DNA of 64,000 nucleotides from Arthrobacter glacialis (GTDB lineage: Bacteria; Actinomycetota; Actinomycetes; Actinomycetales; Micrococcaceae): NCBI RefSeq assembly GCF_002909445.1, contig NZ_PPXC01000004.1:186001-250000 (forward strand), in the 5' to 3' direction. Each line of letters starts with the position of its first letter. Within the stretch, counting starts at the first letter, position 1. The notes under the pieces were generated by a model. That model was not told the DNA's origin and did no database searches. It saw only the letters and a program-made list of their open reading frames with translations. Both the position numbers and the translations under genes were made by a program. This document shows positions 44,922 through 54,200 of this stretch, one piece after another.

Positions 44922-45200
44922 ATGAGTGAGATCATCAACCTACAGGCCACGTTCATCCCCAATGAGGGCGAATTCTTCCGCGTGAAGCTCGCCCTCGAGA
45001 TCGCGATTGAGCAGGTCGTCGAAGAAACCGGCTGCATTCAGTATGAGATCACGGAGGAATCCGAGGAAAAGATTGTCCTGACTGAGCAGTGGGCGTCCGA
45101 GGCGGACCTGGAAAAGCACGGCAAGGGCATCGCCGTTCAGGACCTGAACGAATCCCTCAGCGCGCTGTTGGCGGAGCCGGTCAAGCTGGAACGCCACTAA
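44922..45200 (+). CDS. Antibiotic biosynthesis monooxygenase-like (ABM) protein
   Basis: 92 residues. INLQATFIPNEGEFFRVKLALEIAIEQVVEETGCIQYEIT and KIVLTEQWASEADLEKH match the small ferredoxin-like dimeric ABM fold (YgiN/quinol-monooxygenase type). The likely role is cofactor-free oxidation or binding of a quinol-like compound. It ends 17 bp before a strong hairpin shared with the convergent thioredoxin gene. Confidence 0.88.
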   Translation: MSEIINLQATFIPNEGEFFRVKLALEIAIEQVVEETGCIQYEITEESEEKIVLTEQWASEADLEKHGKGIAVQDLNESLSALLAEPVKLERH

Positions 45201-45216
45201 CAACGAATGACGCCAA

Positions 45217-45258
45217 CGTCGAGGGGCCCGTCACCAGATGGTGACGGGCCCCTCGACG
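45217..45258. terminator. Bidirectional hairpin between convergent genes
   Basis: Perfect 19-bp arms (45217-45235 and 45240-45258) with a four-base loop AGAT. It separates the ABM gene and the thioredoxin gene and lacks a T run. Confidence 0.8.
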
Positions 45259-45273
45259 CCTGCGCGAAGAACT

Positions 45274-45654
45274 CTATTCGGCTGCACTACCTTCGGCCTG
45301 CTTGGCGGCCACGGCTGCGTGAACCTCGCTCATGTCCAGTGCCTTGACGGCCGTGATGACCTCATCCAGCTGGGTGCCGTTGAGCGCACCGGGCTGGGCA
45401 AAAACCAGCACCTTTTCCCTGAACGCCATCAGCGTGGGGATGGAGGTGATGTTTGCTTCGGCGGCGAGCTGTTGCTCGGCTTCCGTATCCACCTTGGCGA
45501 ACACAATGCCGTCGTGCTTCTCGGAGGCAGCCTCATAGGTGGGCGCAAAGCGCACGCAGGGCTGGCACCAAGACGCCCAGAAGTCAACGATCACAATGTC
45601 GTTGCCTTCAATGGTGGGACCAAAAGTTTCTGTGGTGATATCAACTGTAGCCAT
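45274..45654 (-). CDS. Thioredoxin family protein with WCQPC active site
   Basis: 126 residues. The thioredoxin fold is clear: IVIVDFWASWCQPCVRFAPTYE with Cys30 and Cys33, then FAKVDTEAEQQLAAEANITSIPTLMAF with the cis-Pro. The active site is CQPC rather than the canonical CGPC; Gln at that place is seen in some actinobacterial thioredoxins and may alter redox potential. It is cytosolic. Confidence 0.93.
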   Translation of the reverse strand: MATVDITTETFGPTIEGNDIVIVDFWASWCQPCVRFAPTYEAASEKHDGIVFAKVDTEAEQQLAAEANITSIPTLMAFREKVLVFAQPGALNGTQLDEVITAVKALDMSEVHAAVAAKQAEGSAAE

Positions 45655-45725
45655 GCGTTAACCGTACGGGACGGGACAAAAGCATGGCTACAGTTTCGCT
45701 CAACGCGTGAGCGGGAATATCGGGA

Positions 45726-46973
45726 TCAGACCCCGAGCGGTGCGTGCTCCGTCAGAAGCTTTCGTCCGGCAAAGATGACGACGGCGCTGATCAGAACAGC
45801 CGCTGCCGCAACATAAAAGGTGGCCGAGGCGTTGACGTGTTCGGCGATCTTGGCCGCCATGAATGGGGCCAGGGCGCCGCCCATCCAGCGGATGAAGTTG
45901 TAGCCGGCGCTGGCCACAGGGCGCGGGGAGTCCGAGACGGACATGGCCATTTCGGTGAACAAAGTGTTGTTGATACCCAGCAGCGCACCGGAGAGGACTG
46001 TCAGCACCACAACGGTGGTGACCGAGTGCCCGGCAGCCAGGGCGAGGCCGATGAGGATCACCATCAAGCCCAGCAGGGACCCGGTGAGTGCTCGGGTCGG
46101 CCCAAACCAGCGCTGAACCAGTGGCGCCACGAAGACCGAGAAGACGGCCACGGCAACGCCCCAGCCAAAGAATACGGCGCCGATCCCGTAGGCATCAAAA
46201 CCCAGGATGAAGGGCACAAAGGCCAAGATGGTGAAGAAGCCGTAGTTGTAGAACAAGGCGCTGCCGGCCGTGGTGCGCAGCCCCTTGTGGCCCAACGCCA
46301 ACAACGGGTCGCGCAGCCGGGTCTTGGTGGCAGGCAGCGGAGCCTTGGGCAACATGACAATAACCAAGATGAAGGCGATGGCCATGGCCGTTGCCGTGCC
46401 AAAGAACGGTGCACGCCATTGCCAGCCACCCAGCAGGGCACCCATGAGCGGGCCAAGGGACAAGCCCAAACCTAGGGCGGCCTCGTACAAAATGATCGCC
46501 GTGGCCGCGCCGCCGGAGGCAACCCCCACCATGACGGCCAAGGACGTGGCAACGAACAAAGCATTGCCCAGGCCCCACCCGGCGCGGAAGCCCACCAGTT
46601 CATCGACCGTGTTGGAGAATCCCGACAAGGCCGAGAAAACCACAATGATGCCCAGCCCAATCAGCAGCGTCTTCTTGCCGCCAATGCGTGAGGACACAAA
46701 CCCGGTGATCAACATCGCGATGGCCGTCACCAGGAAGTAGCTGGTGAAAAGCAGGGACACCTCACTTGGGGTGGCGTCCAGGTTCTCGGCAATGGCCGGC
46801 AGAATGGGATCCACCAGACCAATGCCCATAAAAGCAAACACGGCCGCGAACGCCACCGCCCACACGGCCTTGGGTTGTTTCAGCATGGAACGTTTCTCGT
46901 TCGCCAACACGTCGTCAATCTGTTGGGCAGCCTTGGCTGCCGTTGTGCCTTGCACGGTTTCTCCTTGCTTCAT
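45726..46973 (-). CDS. MFS transporter, DHA1-type exporter
   Basis: 415 residues from the ATG at 46973, 12 membrane helices. Motif A is TGFVSSRIGGKKTLLIGLG; WAVAFAAVFAFMGIGLVDPILPAIAENL opens helix 1. It is a predicted proton-driven efflux pump. It lies 31 bp downstream of the MarR gene on the same strand and shares its operator region, so it is the likely target and effector exporter of that regulator. Confidence 0.9.
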   Translation of the reverse strand: MKQGETVQGTTAAKAAQQIDDVLANEKRSMLKQPKAVWAVAFAAVFAFMGIGLVDPILPAIAENLDATPSEVSLLFTSYFLVTAIAMLITGFVSSRIGGKKTLLIGLGIIVVFSALSGFSNTVDELVGFRAGWGLGNALFVATSLAVMVGVASGGAATAIILYEAALGLGLSLGPLMGALLGGWQWRAPFFGTATAMAIAFILVIVMLPKAPLPATKTRLRDPLLALGHKGLRTTAGSALFYNYGFFTILAFVPFILGFDAYGIGAVFFGWGVAVAVFSVFVAPLVQRWFGPTRALTGSLLGLMVILIGLALAAGHSVTTVVVLTVLSGALLGINNTLFTEMAMSVSDSPRPVASAGYNFIRWMGGALAPFMAAKIAEHVNASATFYVAAAAVLISAVVIFAGRKLLTEHAPLGV

Positions 46974-47004
46974 GATGTTCTTGCGGCAGTACGTGCCATC
47001 GCTG

Positions 47005-47439
47005 TCAGCTGGCCAGTGCCTCGTTGAGTTTGGCAATGGCGGGAATCGCTTTGGCCACGGCCTGGAGCTCATCGGCGTCGAGAGTCTTCAGCGCCGTGGC
47101 CATCGTGGCGTTGCGGCGGGCATTGGCTTCAGCTAGGGCGCTGCGCCCGGCATCCGTGAGACCAACCAGGACCACGCGGGCGTCGGATTCATCAGCTTTG
47201 CGCTCCACCAGCCCCAAACTGCCCAGCTTGATGACCTGCTCGGTGGCACTGGGGACGCGGATGCCGGCGTTGCGGGCAATGGCTCCCACCCGCAGTGGTT
47301 GGGCGGCGATCATGTTCAAGGTGGCCACTTGGCCGGTACTCAATTCACCGTCCGCGTCAATGGAACGGACCAAATAGACGGCCTGGCGCAGAATGTCGCG
47401 ATACCGGCGGGCCAAGTCATGAAGCTCAATGTCGTCCAT
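47005..47439 (-). CDS. MarR-family transcriptional regulator
   Basis: 144 residues from the ATG at 47439. The winged helix is LSTGQVATLNMIAAQPLRVGAIARNAGIRVPSATEQVIKLGSLGLVERKADESDARVVLVGLT. The first gene of an operon with an exporter, preceded by two identical-type palindromes that overlap the promoter. It likely represses the operon and is released by the exported compound. Confidence 0.92.
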   Translation of the reverse strand: MDDIELHDLARRYRDILRQAVYLVRSIDADGELSTGQVATLNMIAAQPLRVGAIARNAGIRVPSATEQVIKLGSLGLVERKADESDARVVLVGLTDAGRSALAEANARRNATMATALKTLDADELQAVAKAIPAIAKLNEALAS

Positions 47440-47440
47440 A

Positions 47441-47475
47441 GTTAGGTAGCCTAACATATAGTTAGGGCACCTAAC
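47441..47475 (-). promoter_or_regulatory. Double MarR operator
   Basis: GTTAGGTAGCCTAAC (47441-47455) and GTTAGGGCACCTAAC (47461-47475) are both palindromes GTTAGG-N3-CCTAAC, 20 bp centre to centre, i.e. on the same DNA face. The first touches the MarR start codon. Confidence 0.8.
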
Positions 47476-47675
47476 AGTCTCTTGTTGTGCAGCCAACCAT
47501 TGGTGAGGCCTCCCACCTGCCCTGGCTCCGGCGTCGAACACCGGGGGCGAAACACTTCAAGGAAAGGTCGCCGGGAGGACACATGGTATTCACAGCCAAT
47601 TCACCCGGCCCGTGGATACTGGCGTTATTGACTATAGAAAAGGAAGCAGCGATGACTTTCACTTCAGGAGACCCC

Positions 47676-47918
47676 ATGACACGCCCCATCCACCACCGCG
47701 CATTCGTAGACCCCGAGAACCACGAAGTCTGGCCGGCACTGAACAAGAATCAGCCCGTAGCGCTGGTCAACGGCCGCGGCTGGCGCCTGTCCGGCCGCGT
47801 GGAGACGCTCAGCAGCGACCGCCAGTGCCTTTGGATCCAGCTCGACGCCGGCATGGGCCGCCAGCTGATCCACCACCAGGACGGCTTTGTGCTTGATGGC
47901 TACACCGACATCAACTGA
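47676..47918 (+). CDS. Small hypothetical protein, 80 residues
   Basis: ATG at 47676 with AGGAG five bases upstream; an ATG eight codons earlier (47652) also has AAGGAAG. The sequence RPIHHRAFVDPENHEVWPALNKNQPVALVNGRGWRLSG suggests a small beta-rich protein, and a terminator follows 13 bp after its stop. No family is recognised. It diverges from the MarR gene. Confidence 0.7.
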   Translation: MTRPIHHRAFVDPENHEVWPALNKNQPVALVNGRGWRLSGRVETLSSDRQCLWIQLDAGMGRQLIHHQDGFVLDGYTDIN

Positions 47919-47931
47919 CGCCGAGCAAACA

Positions 47932-47968
47932 AAAAACGCCCGATTCCTCCATGGAATCGGGCGTTTTT
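47932..47968 (+). terminator. Rho-independent terminator
   Basis: Perfect 16-bp arms including A5/T5 ends (47932-47947 and 47953-47968) and a five-base loop, followed by CTTGC. It serves the small plus-strand gene and may also serve the convergent minus-strand gene. Confidence 0.9.
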
Positions 47969-48000
47969 CTTGCGGGTCTGGCCCTGGCCTTGACTGCCGG

Positions 48001-48717
48001 CTAGTCTTCGGGACCGATCATGGACACAAACTCCATTGCCTCGGCAGTACCAATGTCCGCATGGCTGCACAGGAGGCTGGCTGCGCCATCGAGATCCCCA
48101 GCCCGAGCCAGAGTACGGATGCGGGCGAAAATCTCTTCGTTCAGGCGCGTGCTGGCAACTTCACGAACCTCCTCGCCGCTCGTCACGATGGCACGGTAGC
48201 GGTACTTGCTAGCTGCCGCCGGAATGCCGACCACCTCCGCACTGGCCGCTTCCACGGCGGCAGACTCCTGGGGAGCTAGATCCTGCAGAGTGGCCGGCTG
48301 TGGGGCCGCGTTCATGATGTCTTCCACCGTCAGCGCTGCGTCCGCTTTTGCTGGTTCGGGGGACGGCTGGGGAAATTGCGCCAACGCGGCGATGGCAGCG
48401 ACTGATTCAGCCAAGCCCAGGCGCGTGGCCTTGCGGTATTCCTTCACTGCGCTGAGTACTTGATTTTGGGCTATCAAGGAATAGACGGTTCGGTGCAGTT
48501 CCGGTGTGAGTCTGGCGCTGGCTTCCTCGGCGCCCTCCCGGGTGACCTCCGGGCCGCGGCGCAGCGGCTTCCCTGACTTGGATGCGGCGACCTTGGGTCC
48601 GCCATCCTCGGCCGGAGTCTGGTGAACGGCCCGGCCACGACGCCCAATGAATCGGTTAGCAACAACCACGACGATGACAACGACCAGCACAATTATCAGG
48701 GGCACAACATATTCCAT
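48001..48717 (-). CDS. Membrane-anchored protein with L7/L12 C-terminal-like segment
   Basis: 238 residues. An N-terminal helix VVPLIIVLVVVIVVVVANRFIG anchors it. Residues 72-112 (TVYSLIAQNQVLSAVKEYRKATRLGLAESVAAIAAL) resemble the C-terminal domain of ribosomal protein L7/L12, K-x-x-R-x-x-T-x-L-G-L-x-E-x. A variable Ala/Pro-rich middle and a C-terminal helical region with a Cys (LDGAASLLCSHADIGTAEAMEFV) follow. Function is unknown. It lies downstream of tRNA-Tyr. Confidence 0.75.
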   Translation of the reverse strand: MEYVVPLIIVLVVVIVVVVANRFIGRRGRAVHQTPAEDGGPKVAASKSGKPLRRGPEVTREGAEEASARLTPELHRTVYSLIAQNQVLSAVKEYRKATRLGLAESVAAIAALAQFPQPSPEPAKADAALTVEDIMNAAPQPATLQDLAPQESAAVEAASAEVVGIPAAASKYRYRAIVTSGEEVREVASTRLNEEIFARIRTLARAGDLDGAASLLCSHADIGTAEAMEFVSMIGPED

Positions 48718-48762
48718 GCCTTAACTGTAGTTCCGCCAGCCACATCACAGGCACAGAACACA

Positions 48763-48806
48763 AAAAACCCGGAACCCCAGCGATTACTCGCGGTGGTTCC
48801 GGGTTT
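48763..48806 (-). terminator. Terminator after tRNA-Tyr
   Basis: 12-bp arms AAACCCGGAACC (48765-48776) and GGTTCCGGGTTT (48795-48806), followed on the minus strand by a T6 run. Confidence 0.88.
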
Positions 48807-48815
48807 CCCGTTTGG

Positions 48816-48897
48816 TGGCAGATACTGGATTCGAACCAGTGAAGGCGTTGCCAGCTGATTTACAGTCAGCCCCCTTTGGCCGCTCGGGTAATCTGCC
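48816..48897 (-). tRNA. tRNA-Tyr (GTA)
   Basis: 82 nt with a long variable arm. Acceptor GGCAGAT pairs with ATCTGCC, discriminator A, and the anticodon GTA lies at plus-strand bases 48861-48863 in the loop CTGTAAA. The T arm is ACTGGTTCGAATCCAGT. Confidence 0.95.
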
Positions 48898-49048
48898 GTG
48901 GCCAGTCAAACCTCAACATCAGGTTCAACTTTCGCCCCCAACAAGTGGGAGCAGTAAAACTGTACTAGGGTTTTGCCGAAAAACCGAATCGAGAGCTTTT
49001 GCGGCCTCTTGGCCGCCGATATTGGGCCTGCAAAACAGCGCTTTCCGG

Positions 49049-49118
49049 GCATAAACGCGCTTTGTCCGCTCATGGGGTGTTGCCCAACCCCCTATAAGCG
49101 GACAAAGTACGTTTATGC
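49049..49118. repeat. Intergenic palindrome upstream of tRNA-Tyr
   Basis: Arms of 22 bp, 49049-49070 and 49097-49118, two mismatches, with an inner GGGGT / ACCCC stem. It begins 23 bp after the stop of the minus-strand gene that follows and lies between that gene and tRNA-Tyr, so it could end that transcript. Confidence 0.85.
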
Positions 49119-49141
49119 GACGATCCGCGGATTGGGCAGGC

Positions 49142-49507
49142 TCAGACGCCCGGCTGGATCCGCTTCACAAGCTGGTTTTCCAAGAACGCTGCCTGCGACG
49201 CGGTGATCTGACCTAGTTGCACGGCCCGGGCCATGTCTTCATGCACCCCGGCGATCCTCGAAGAGGCGGAGTTGGGCGGGGAACTGATGATGCTGCCCGA
49301 ATTCAGGCCTGATGCTGACGCGCCAGCCAGCGCAGGGCCACTCAAAACTGTTACAGCGGCCAACGTTGCCGCCGCCACCGCAGTTCCTACAGCTGCTCCC
49401 ACAGTTCTTTTGGCGGGCCGGGCTTTGGCACTGGCAACGTTCTCCCCTGCCACAGGCGGCAGGGGCTCGTTGTCAGGTGCTGACGCCGTGCGGTCCTTGC
49501 TGGTCAT
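49142..49507 (-). CDS. Small secreted or membrane-anchored hypothetical protein
   Basis: 121 residues with AGGAGGAG directly ahead of the ATG. A charged start (MTSKDRTASAPDNEP) is followed by a hydrophobic span VGAAVGTAVAAATLAAVTVLSGPALAGASA ending in a signal-peptidase-like ALAGA|SA. The C-terminal 40 residues (GVHEDMARAVQLGQITASQAAFLENQLVKRI) form a charged helix pair. No family is recognised. Confidence 0.7.
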   Translation of the reverse strand: MTSKDRTASAPDNEPLPPVAGENVASAKARPAKRTVGAAVGTAVAAATLAAVTVLSGPALAGASASGLNSGSIISSPPNSASSRIAGVHEDMARAVQLGQITASQAAFLENQLVKRIQPGV

Positions 49508-49752
49508 CGCTCCTCCTCATTGCTGACTGTCTCAACAACGTCAACTTTGCCAAGCGCAAATGTGCACGGGCCGTACAGATCCTAAGAACAAACTGTGAGC
49601 GCCCTCCCTAAACCTCGCTTCTCCCCAGCGGCTCCCACCGCTCGCAAGCTCGCGGCGGGACCCTCGCCGCCGTGGACCCGCACTTTGGGGCCCTCGGGCG
49701 CTACGCTTGTATTCAGATCAATCGCTCAAATTTCCACGTACATGGAGGAATC

Positions 49753-50241
49753 ATGGCTAGTGAGTCAACATTCGACGTCGTCAGCAAGGTCGACAAACAA
49801 GAGGTCGCCAATGCGCTGCACCAGGCCCAGAAGGAAGTAGTCCAGCGCTACGACTTCAAGGGAGTCGGTGCTGAGATCGATTTCAGTGGCGAAAAGATCT
49901 TGATCAAGGCCAACTCTGAAGAGCGCGTCATGGCCGTCATGGACGTTTTCGAATCCAAGCTGATCAAGCGCGGCATCTCCTTGAAGTCCCTGGACGCCGG
50001 CGAGCCCTACGCCTCTGGCAAGGAATACCGCCTCGAAGCCGAAATCGTTGAGGGGATTGCCCAGGACATCGCGAAGAAGATTAACAAGTTGATCCGTGAT
50101 GAGGGTCCCAAGGGCGTCAAGTCCACCATCCAAGGCGATGAGCTTCGCGTGAGCTCCAAGAGCCGTGACGACCTTCAGGAAGTCATGGCGCTCCTGCGCA
50201 AGTTCGAGGACGCCGACCTGCAGTTCGTGAACATGCGCTGA
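49753..50241 (+). CDS. YajQ family nucleotide-binding protein
   Basis: 162 residues from the ATG at 49753 (TGGAGGA upstream). MASESTFDVVSKVDKQEVANALHQAQKEVVQRYDFKG and AKKINKLIRDEGPKGVKSTIQGDELRVSSKSRDDLQ are hallmark YajQ segments (two ferredoxin-like lobes). Members bind nucleotides, including cyclic-di-GMP in some species. Cytosolic. Confidence 0.95.
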   Translation: MASESTFDVVSKVDKQEVANALHQAQKEVVQRYDFKGVGAEIDFSGEKILIKANSEERVMAVMDVFESKLIKRGISLKSLDAGEPYASGKEYRLEAEIVEGIAQDIAKKINKLIRDEGPKGVKSTIQGDELRVSSKSRDDLQEVMALLRKFEDADLQFVNMR

Positions 50242-50256
50242 CCGCACAGCGCACCT

Positions 50257-50322
50257 AAAGCGCCTACCCGATGGATTTACCCACCACACAGTGGGCAACT
50301 ATTCATCAGGTGGGCGCTTTTT
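50257..50322 (+). terminator. Terminator after yajQ
   Basis: AAAGCGCCTACC pairs with GGTGGGCGCTTT (one mismatch) around an inner CCCA/TGGG stem, followed by a T run (GCTTTTTTGC). Confidence 0.75.
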
Positions 50323-50397
50323 TGCTCTTGCCTGCAGCTCGCGTGCGGGCATAGTCTTCCCTTGTCCCTAGCCAACAATGTGTATTTTGGAGCTGCC

Positions 50398-51174
50398 ATG
50401 ACTTCGCATGATTTCCCCGCCGGCGCACCGTGCTGGATTGACCTGATGACCTCGGATATGAGCCGTTCACGCGAGTTTTACAGAGCGCTCTTCGGCTGGA
50501 ATTACGAGGTGGGGGATGAAGAGAAGTACGGCGGCTACACCACGGCCTTCAAGGACGGCAAGAGCGTTGCCGGACTCATGCAGAGCCAGGACGGCGGCCA
50601 GGGCTACCCGGATGTGTGGAGCACCTACCTGCGCGTGGATGACATTGCCGCGTCCATGTCGGCAGCCACCAACGCTGGCGCCATTTCCTACCTGGACCCC
50701 ATGGACGTGCCGGAACAGGGAAAGATGGCCATGCTCGGCGATCCCAGCGGCGCCTCCGTGGGGCTGTGGGAATTTGGCGGCCACACAGGTTTTCAGGCCC
50801 ACGAGGAAACCGGTGCCGCCGCCTGGCACGAACTGCACAGCAAGGACTACCCGGCCGCCGTGAGCTTCTACCGGGACGTTTTTGGCTTGCAGACCTCGGT
50901 CATGAGTGACACCCCCGAGTTCCGCTACACAAATCTGCTCGACGGCGAACAAGAGTTGGCTGGCATCATGGATGCCGCCGCGTTCCTGCCGGATGAAGTC
51001 CCCTCCAGCTGGCAGGTGTACTTCCAAACGGACGACGTCGACGCCACAGTAGCCTTGGCACTCACCCTGGGTGGCACGGTGATCAATGCGGCGGAGGACT
51101 CCCCGTACGGCAGGATTGCCGGGCTGAGTGACTGCACGGGCGCCATGTTCAAGCTAGTCCAGCCCCAGGCCTAG
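50398..51174 (+). CDS. Double VOC-domain protein
   Basis: 258 residues from the ATG at 50398 (GGAG upstream). Two VOC modules: the first starts PCWIDLMTSDMSRSREFYRALFGWNYEVG, the second AAWHELHSKDYPAAVSFYRDVFGLQ; each ends with DPSG or a DCTG variant (SDCTGAMFKLVQ). This is the CGI-like bicupin arrangement of glyoxalase/hydroxylase-type proteins in actinobacteria; the substrate is unknown. Confidence 0.9.
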   Translation: MTSHDFPAGAPCWIDLMTSDMSRSREFYRALFGWNYEVGDEEKYGGYTTAFKDGKSVAGLMQSQDGGQGYPDVWSTYLRVDDIAASMSAATNAGAISYLDPMDVPEQGKMAMLGDPSGASVGLWEFGGHTGFQAHEETGAAAWHELHSKDYPAAVSFYRDVFGLQTSVMSDTPEFRYTNLLDGEQELAGIMDAAAFLPDEVPSSWQVYFQTDDVDATVALALTLGGTVINAAEDSPYGRIAGLSDCTGAMFKLVQPQA

Positions 51175-51180
51175 GCACCC

Positions 51181-51260
51181 AAACAAACTGACCCGCAGAA
51201 ATCGCCGAAAAACGCGTCAAAAACGCATATTTTCGTCGATTTCTGCGGGTCAGTTGTTTA
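51181..51260. repeat. Long intergenic palindrome, family 1 copy C
   Basis: The outer arm AACTGACCCGCAGAAATCG pairs across 51186-51211 and 51230-51255 with one mismatch. It lies between the convergent VOC and M66 genes, and its right end contains the M66 stop codon. Confidence 0.9.
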
Positions 51261-54200
51261 GAGGCCCAGCTCCCCCAGTTTCTTCAGGGTCGTGGCGTCA
51301 AGCAGAACCAGGGCCGGCACGGTGCTGGTGGTCAGCCCCGTCCACTTTTGATTGCTGCCGTCTGTTGTCTGGTACAGGATGGGCAGGCGGGTGGCCCTGT
51401 TCAGGTCCATGGAACGTCCCGGCGAAGCCACCGAGTTCAAGTGGCCGTCAGCCTGATACACCCATTGCTGAGACGCATTGGAGAAGTCGCAGTTGCTGGG
51501 CCGACTCGGGTTGTTGCTGGTGATGCACAGATCCGGACGGGCCACACTGTGCACGGCACCGCGGGCATCCATGACCCACTTCTCATTGGCCGCGCCGGTG
51601 CATTCGGTGGCCACCGTTGCTGCCGCGGGAACACGGGCCTCCAGCGTCCCATCGGGGTTGGTGTAAAGCTTCAGGCAGTAACCTCCAGCTACCCCGCTGT
51701 TGCCAATGTCAACTTTGATGGCTGCGCCGGCAGGAACCACCGGGGTGGCCGGGGAGGCAGTGAGCGCTGAACTGCTGAGCAACTCCTTGAACCGGGTCTG
51801 TGTGGCGGTGGTGGCCATGGTGTCCTGGTAGTAGCGCACAAAGTTCTCAGCATTCTTCTTTGCCAACTCCATGCCGAGGATCTTCTCGGCAACAGTCTTG
51901 GCGGCCGGGCTCAAGAGGTTCAGGCTGCCCTTCCAAGTGGTCAAGGCCGCCTTTGAAGCGTGACCCAGCAAGGGGAACGTGCTGGTGGCCAGCGATTCCA
52001 GTTCCGTTTGCAGGGGCGGCAGTTCGGCGTCGCGCACGGCCGTGTATCCGGCATCCTGGCCAATGGTCACCGCAGAAGGCATGGCCGGCAAATCCGTGGC
52101 GATATCGATGCGGTTGCCGTACTGGCTGGTGACACCGTTTTGCTTGCAGGACAGCTGGGCACCCGTGGGCTTGTCGGCCTGGGCAATGTTGATGTTGAAC
52201 TGCAGGGCGTTGCCCACGGGAACTCCACTGACGCCGCCGCTGAGCGCAAATGCCTTGGATGCCCCGCCAAGGAAGTCAACGTCCATCCAGCAAACCCGGG
52301 TGGCCGCCGGGGCGTCCTGAACCGGCGCCGGGTAGTTGAAGGCGTTGCCCCAGTTGGAGCGGAAGGCCGGGTACAGCACTGCCTTGGTTGAGTCGGCAGG
52401 CACATAGCCGCCCAGCAACGTCACCACGGGCACACCAACGGCGGTGGGGCGCAGCGAGTTGAACGCGGGGTTGGCAACCTTGGCGTCCACGTAACTCTGC
52501 GTGGCTGCGTCCCAGTTGCGGTAGCCGCTGGGGTAGGCCAGGTCCGGGACCACCTTGGTCCATGATTCCTGAATCCTGTCCGCGCTGTAGCCGGTGTGAA
52601 GGGTGTAGTTCGAGTACTTGCTCTCAACCCAGCCGCCGGCCATGGCGTCCACCAGGTAGTTGTAGGCGCCACCAAAGGTCTGCTTGAACGGCAGGTTGTT
52701 GATGCTGACGCCGTCGGGCTGGAATGCACCCATGCGCAAATTGCTGCGCAAGGCGCCACGGTAGGCGTTGTATCCCCAGCCGGAATCGGCGTGGTGGGTG
52801 GCGTTGATGGTTGCTGCGTCCCCCGGCAGGGCTGAGTTCTGGCCGGGGTAGTGGCCCAGGCCGTACGAGTGGCCCAGCTCGTGGCTGAGTTCGTTGCCGC
52901 TGGAGGCGTAAATGGTGGCCATGCCGTTGCCGCCGGACAGGCCGTGTTCGGCACGCCCGTTGGCGTAGAGCCCGGCCGAGTGGTGGATGATCCGCTGGTT
53001 GTACAGGGACGGCTGCTGCTGGTTCATGGGCCCGGAGGTCTGGCCAAAGTTGGCAAGGTTGATGCCCGTTGAGACCTGCGCCTTGCCCACGTTTTCACGC
53101 ATGTCCCCCGAGTAAACATCGCCGTTGGTCACGGAGGGATTTTCCGGCGTGTAGATGTTTCCGTTGGCCACGATGACCTTGTTCAGCTGCACGGTCTCGT
53201 ACTTGGCCATGACCAGCTTGGACACCGGGATGGTCTGGAAATAGTCCGCCGCCGACTGCGCCGGCTTGTTGATGAACGCGTGGTCCCCATTCATGTTCGG
53301 GGTGGTCAGCATGCCCAATTCAATGTTGTTGATGACCAGCTCGGAAGGTGGGGCCATGGTGATGTTCGACGCCGGAAGGGTGCCGGTGCCGCCGTCGGCC
53401 GCGGTAAAGGTAAGTTCCAGCCCGGGGACAACCACATCCCAGGGCAGGTCCACGCTCCAAGCCCGCTTGGAGTACACCACAGCCGGGCGCCCGGCCGGGA
53501 AATTCGCATCGGTTTCGGGCAGGGCGTCGGGGGCATTCAGCACAAACACGCCCTTGGCGACGCCCTTGACGCTGGCTGCAACGCTCACGCTGCTGGTGGC
53601 CTGCGACGGGGTGAAGAGCAGCAGGGCCTGGCGCTGGGCCACAAGGTCCGGCATCTCCGTCGCGTCATTTCCGGCCGGATTGACCGTAAGGCTTTGGGCG
53701 AATTCCACCATGCCAGTCAGCGTGCCTGCGGAGAGGTCGTTGCGGATGGTCCGCGGCGCCCCGTCCTTGTCCACGTCGTGGAAGCCCAGTCCGCGGTCCG
53801 CGGGAGCTGCGTTGAGGTATCCGGCAAGGGGGTCCGACAGTGGCGTCCCCAACTTGACCGGATCGGTGGTGAGAGCAACCGTGACAGTGCCTGCACGCCA
53901 CGAGGTGACGGGCAGGAAGTAGCCCCGGTCCAATTCCTCCCGGGTCACCGTGTGCTTGGCCGTCGTGCAGCTGTAGCTTGCACCTGCGGCGAGGCTGGGT
54001 TGGGCGCAGTTGCCTGCACCGTCGGCGGGCAAAAAAGGCGTAAATGCGCCGGCAACGGTGGCCACCTCAACGGCATTGGTGCCGTTGTTGGCGACAGTGA
54101 AAGTGTAATCAATGGCCTCGCCCACGGTGTACGGCGAGGTTGTTGTGTTGCGCTGAGGATTTGTTGGCGTCCCTGAAATGCTCAGCTGTCCAACGGCAGT

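Noticed and set aside
45726-47072. Longer start of the MFS exporter
   Set aside because: The extra part overlaps the MarR gene in another frame and lacks membrane character; the ATG at 46973 fits the family length.
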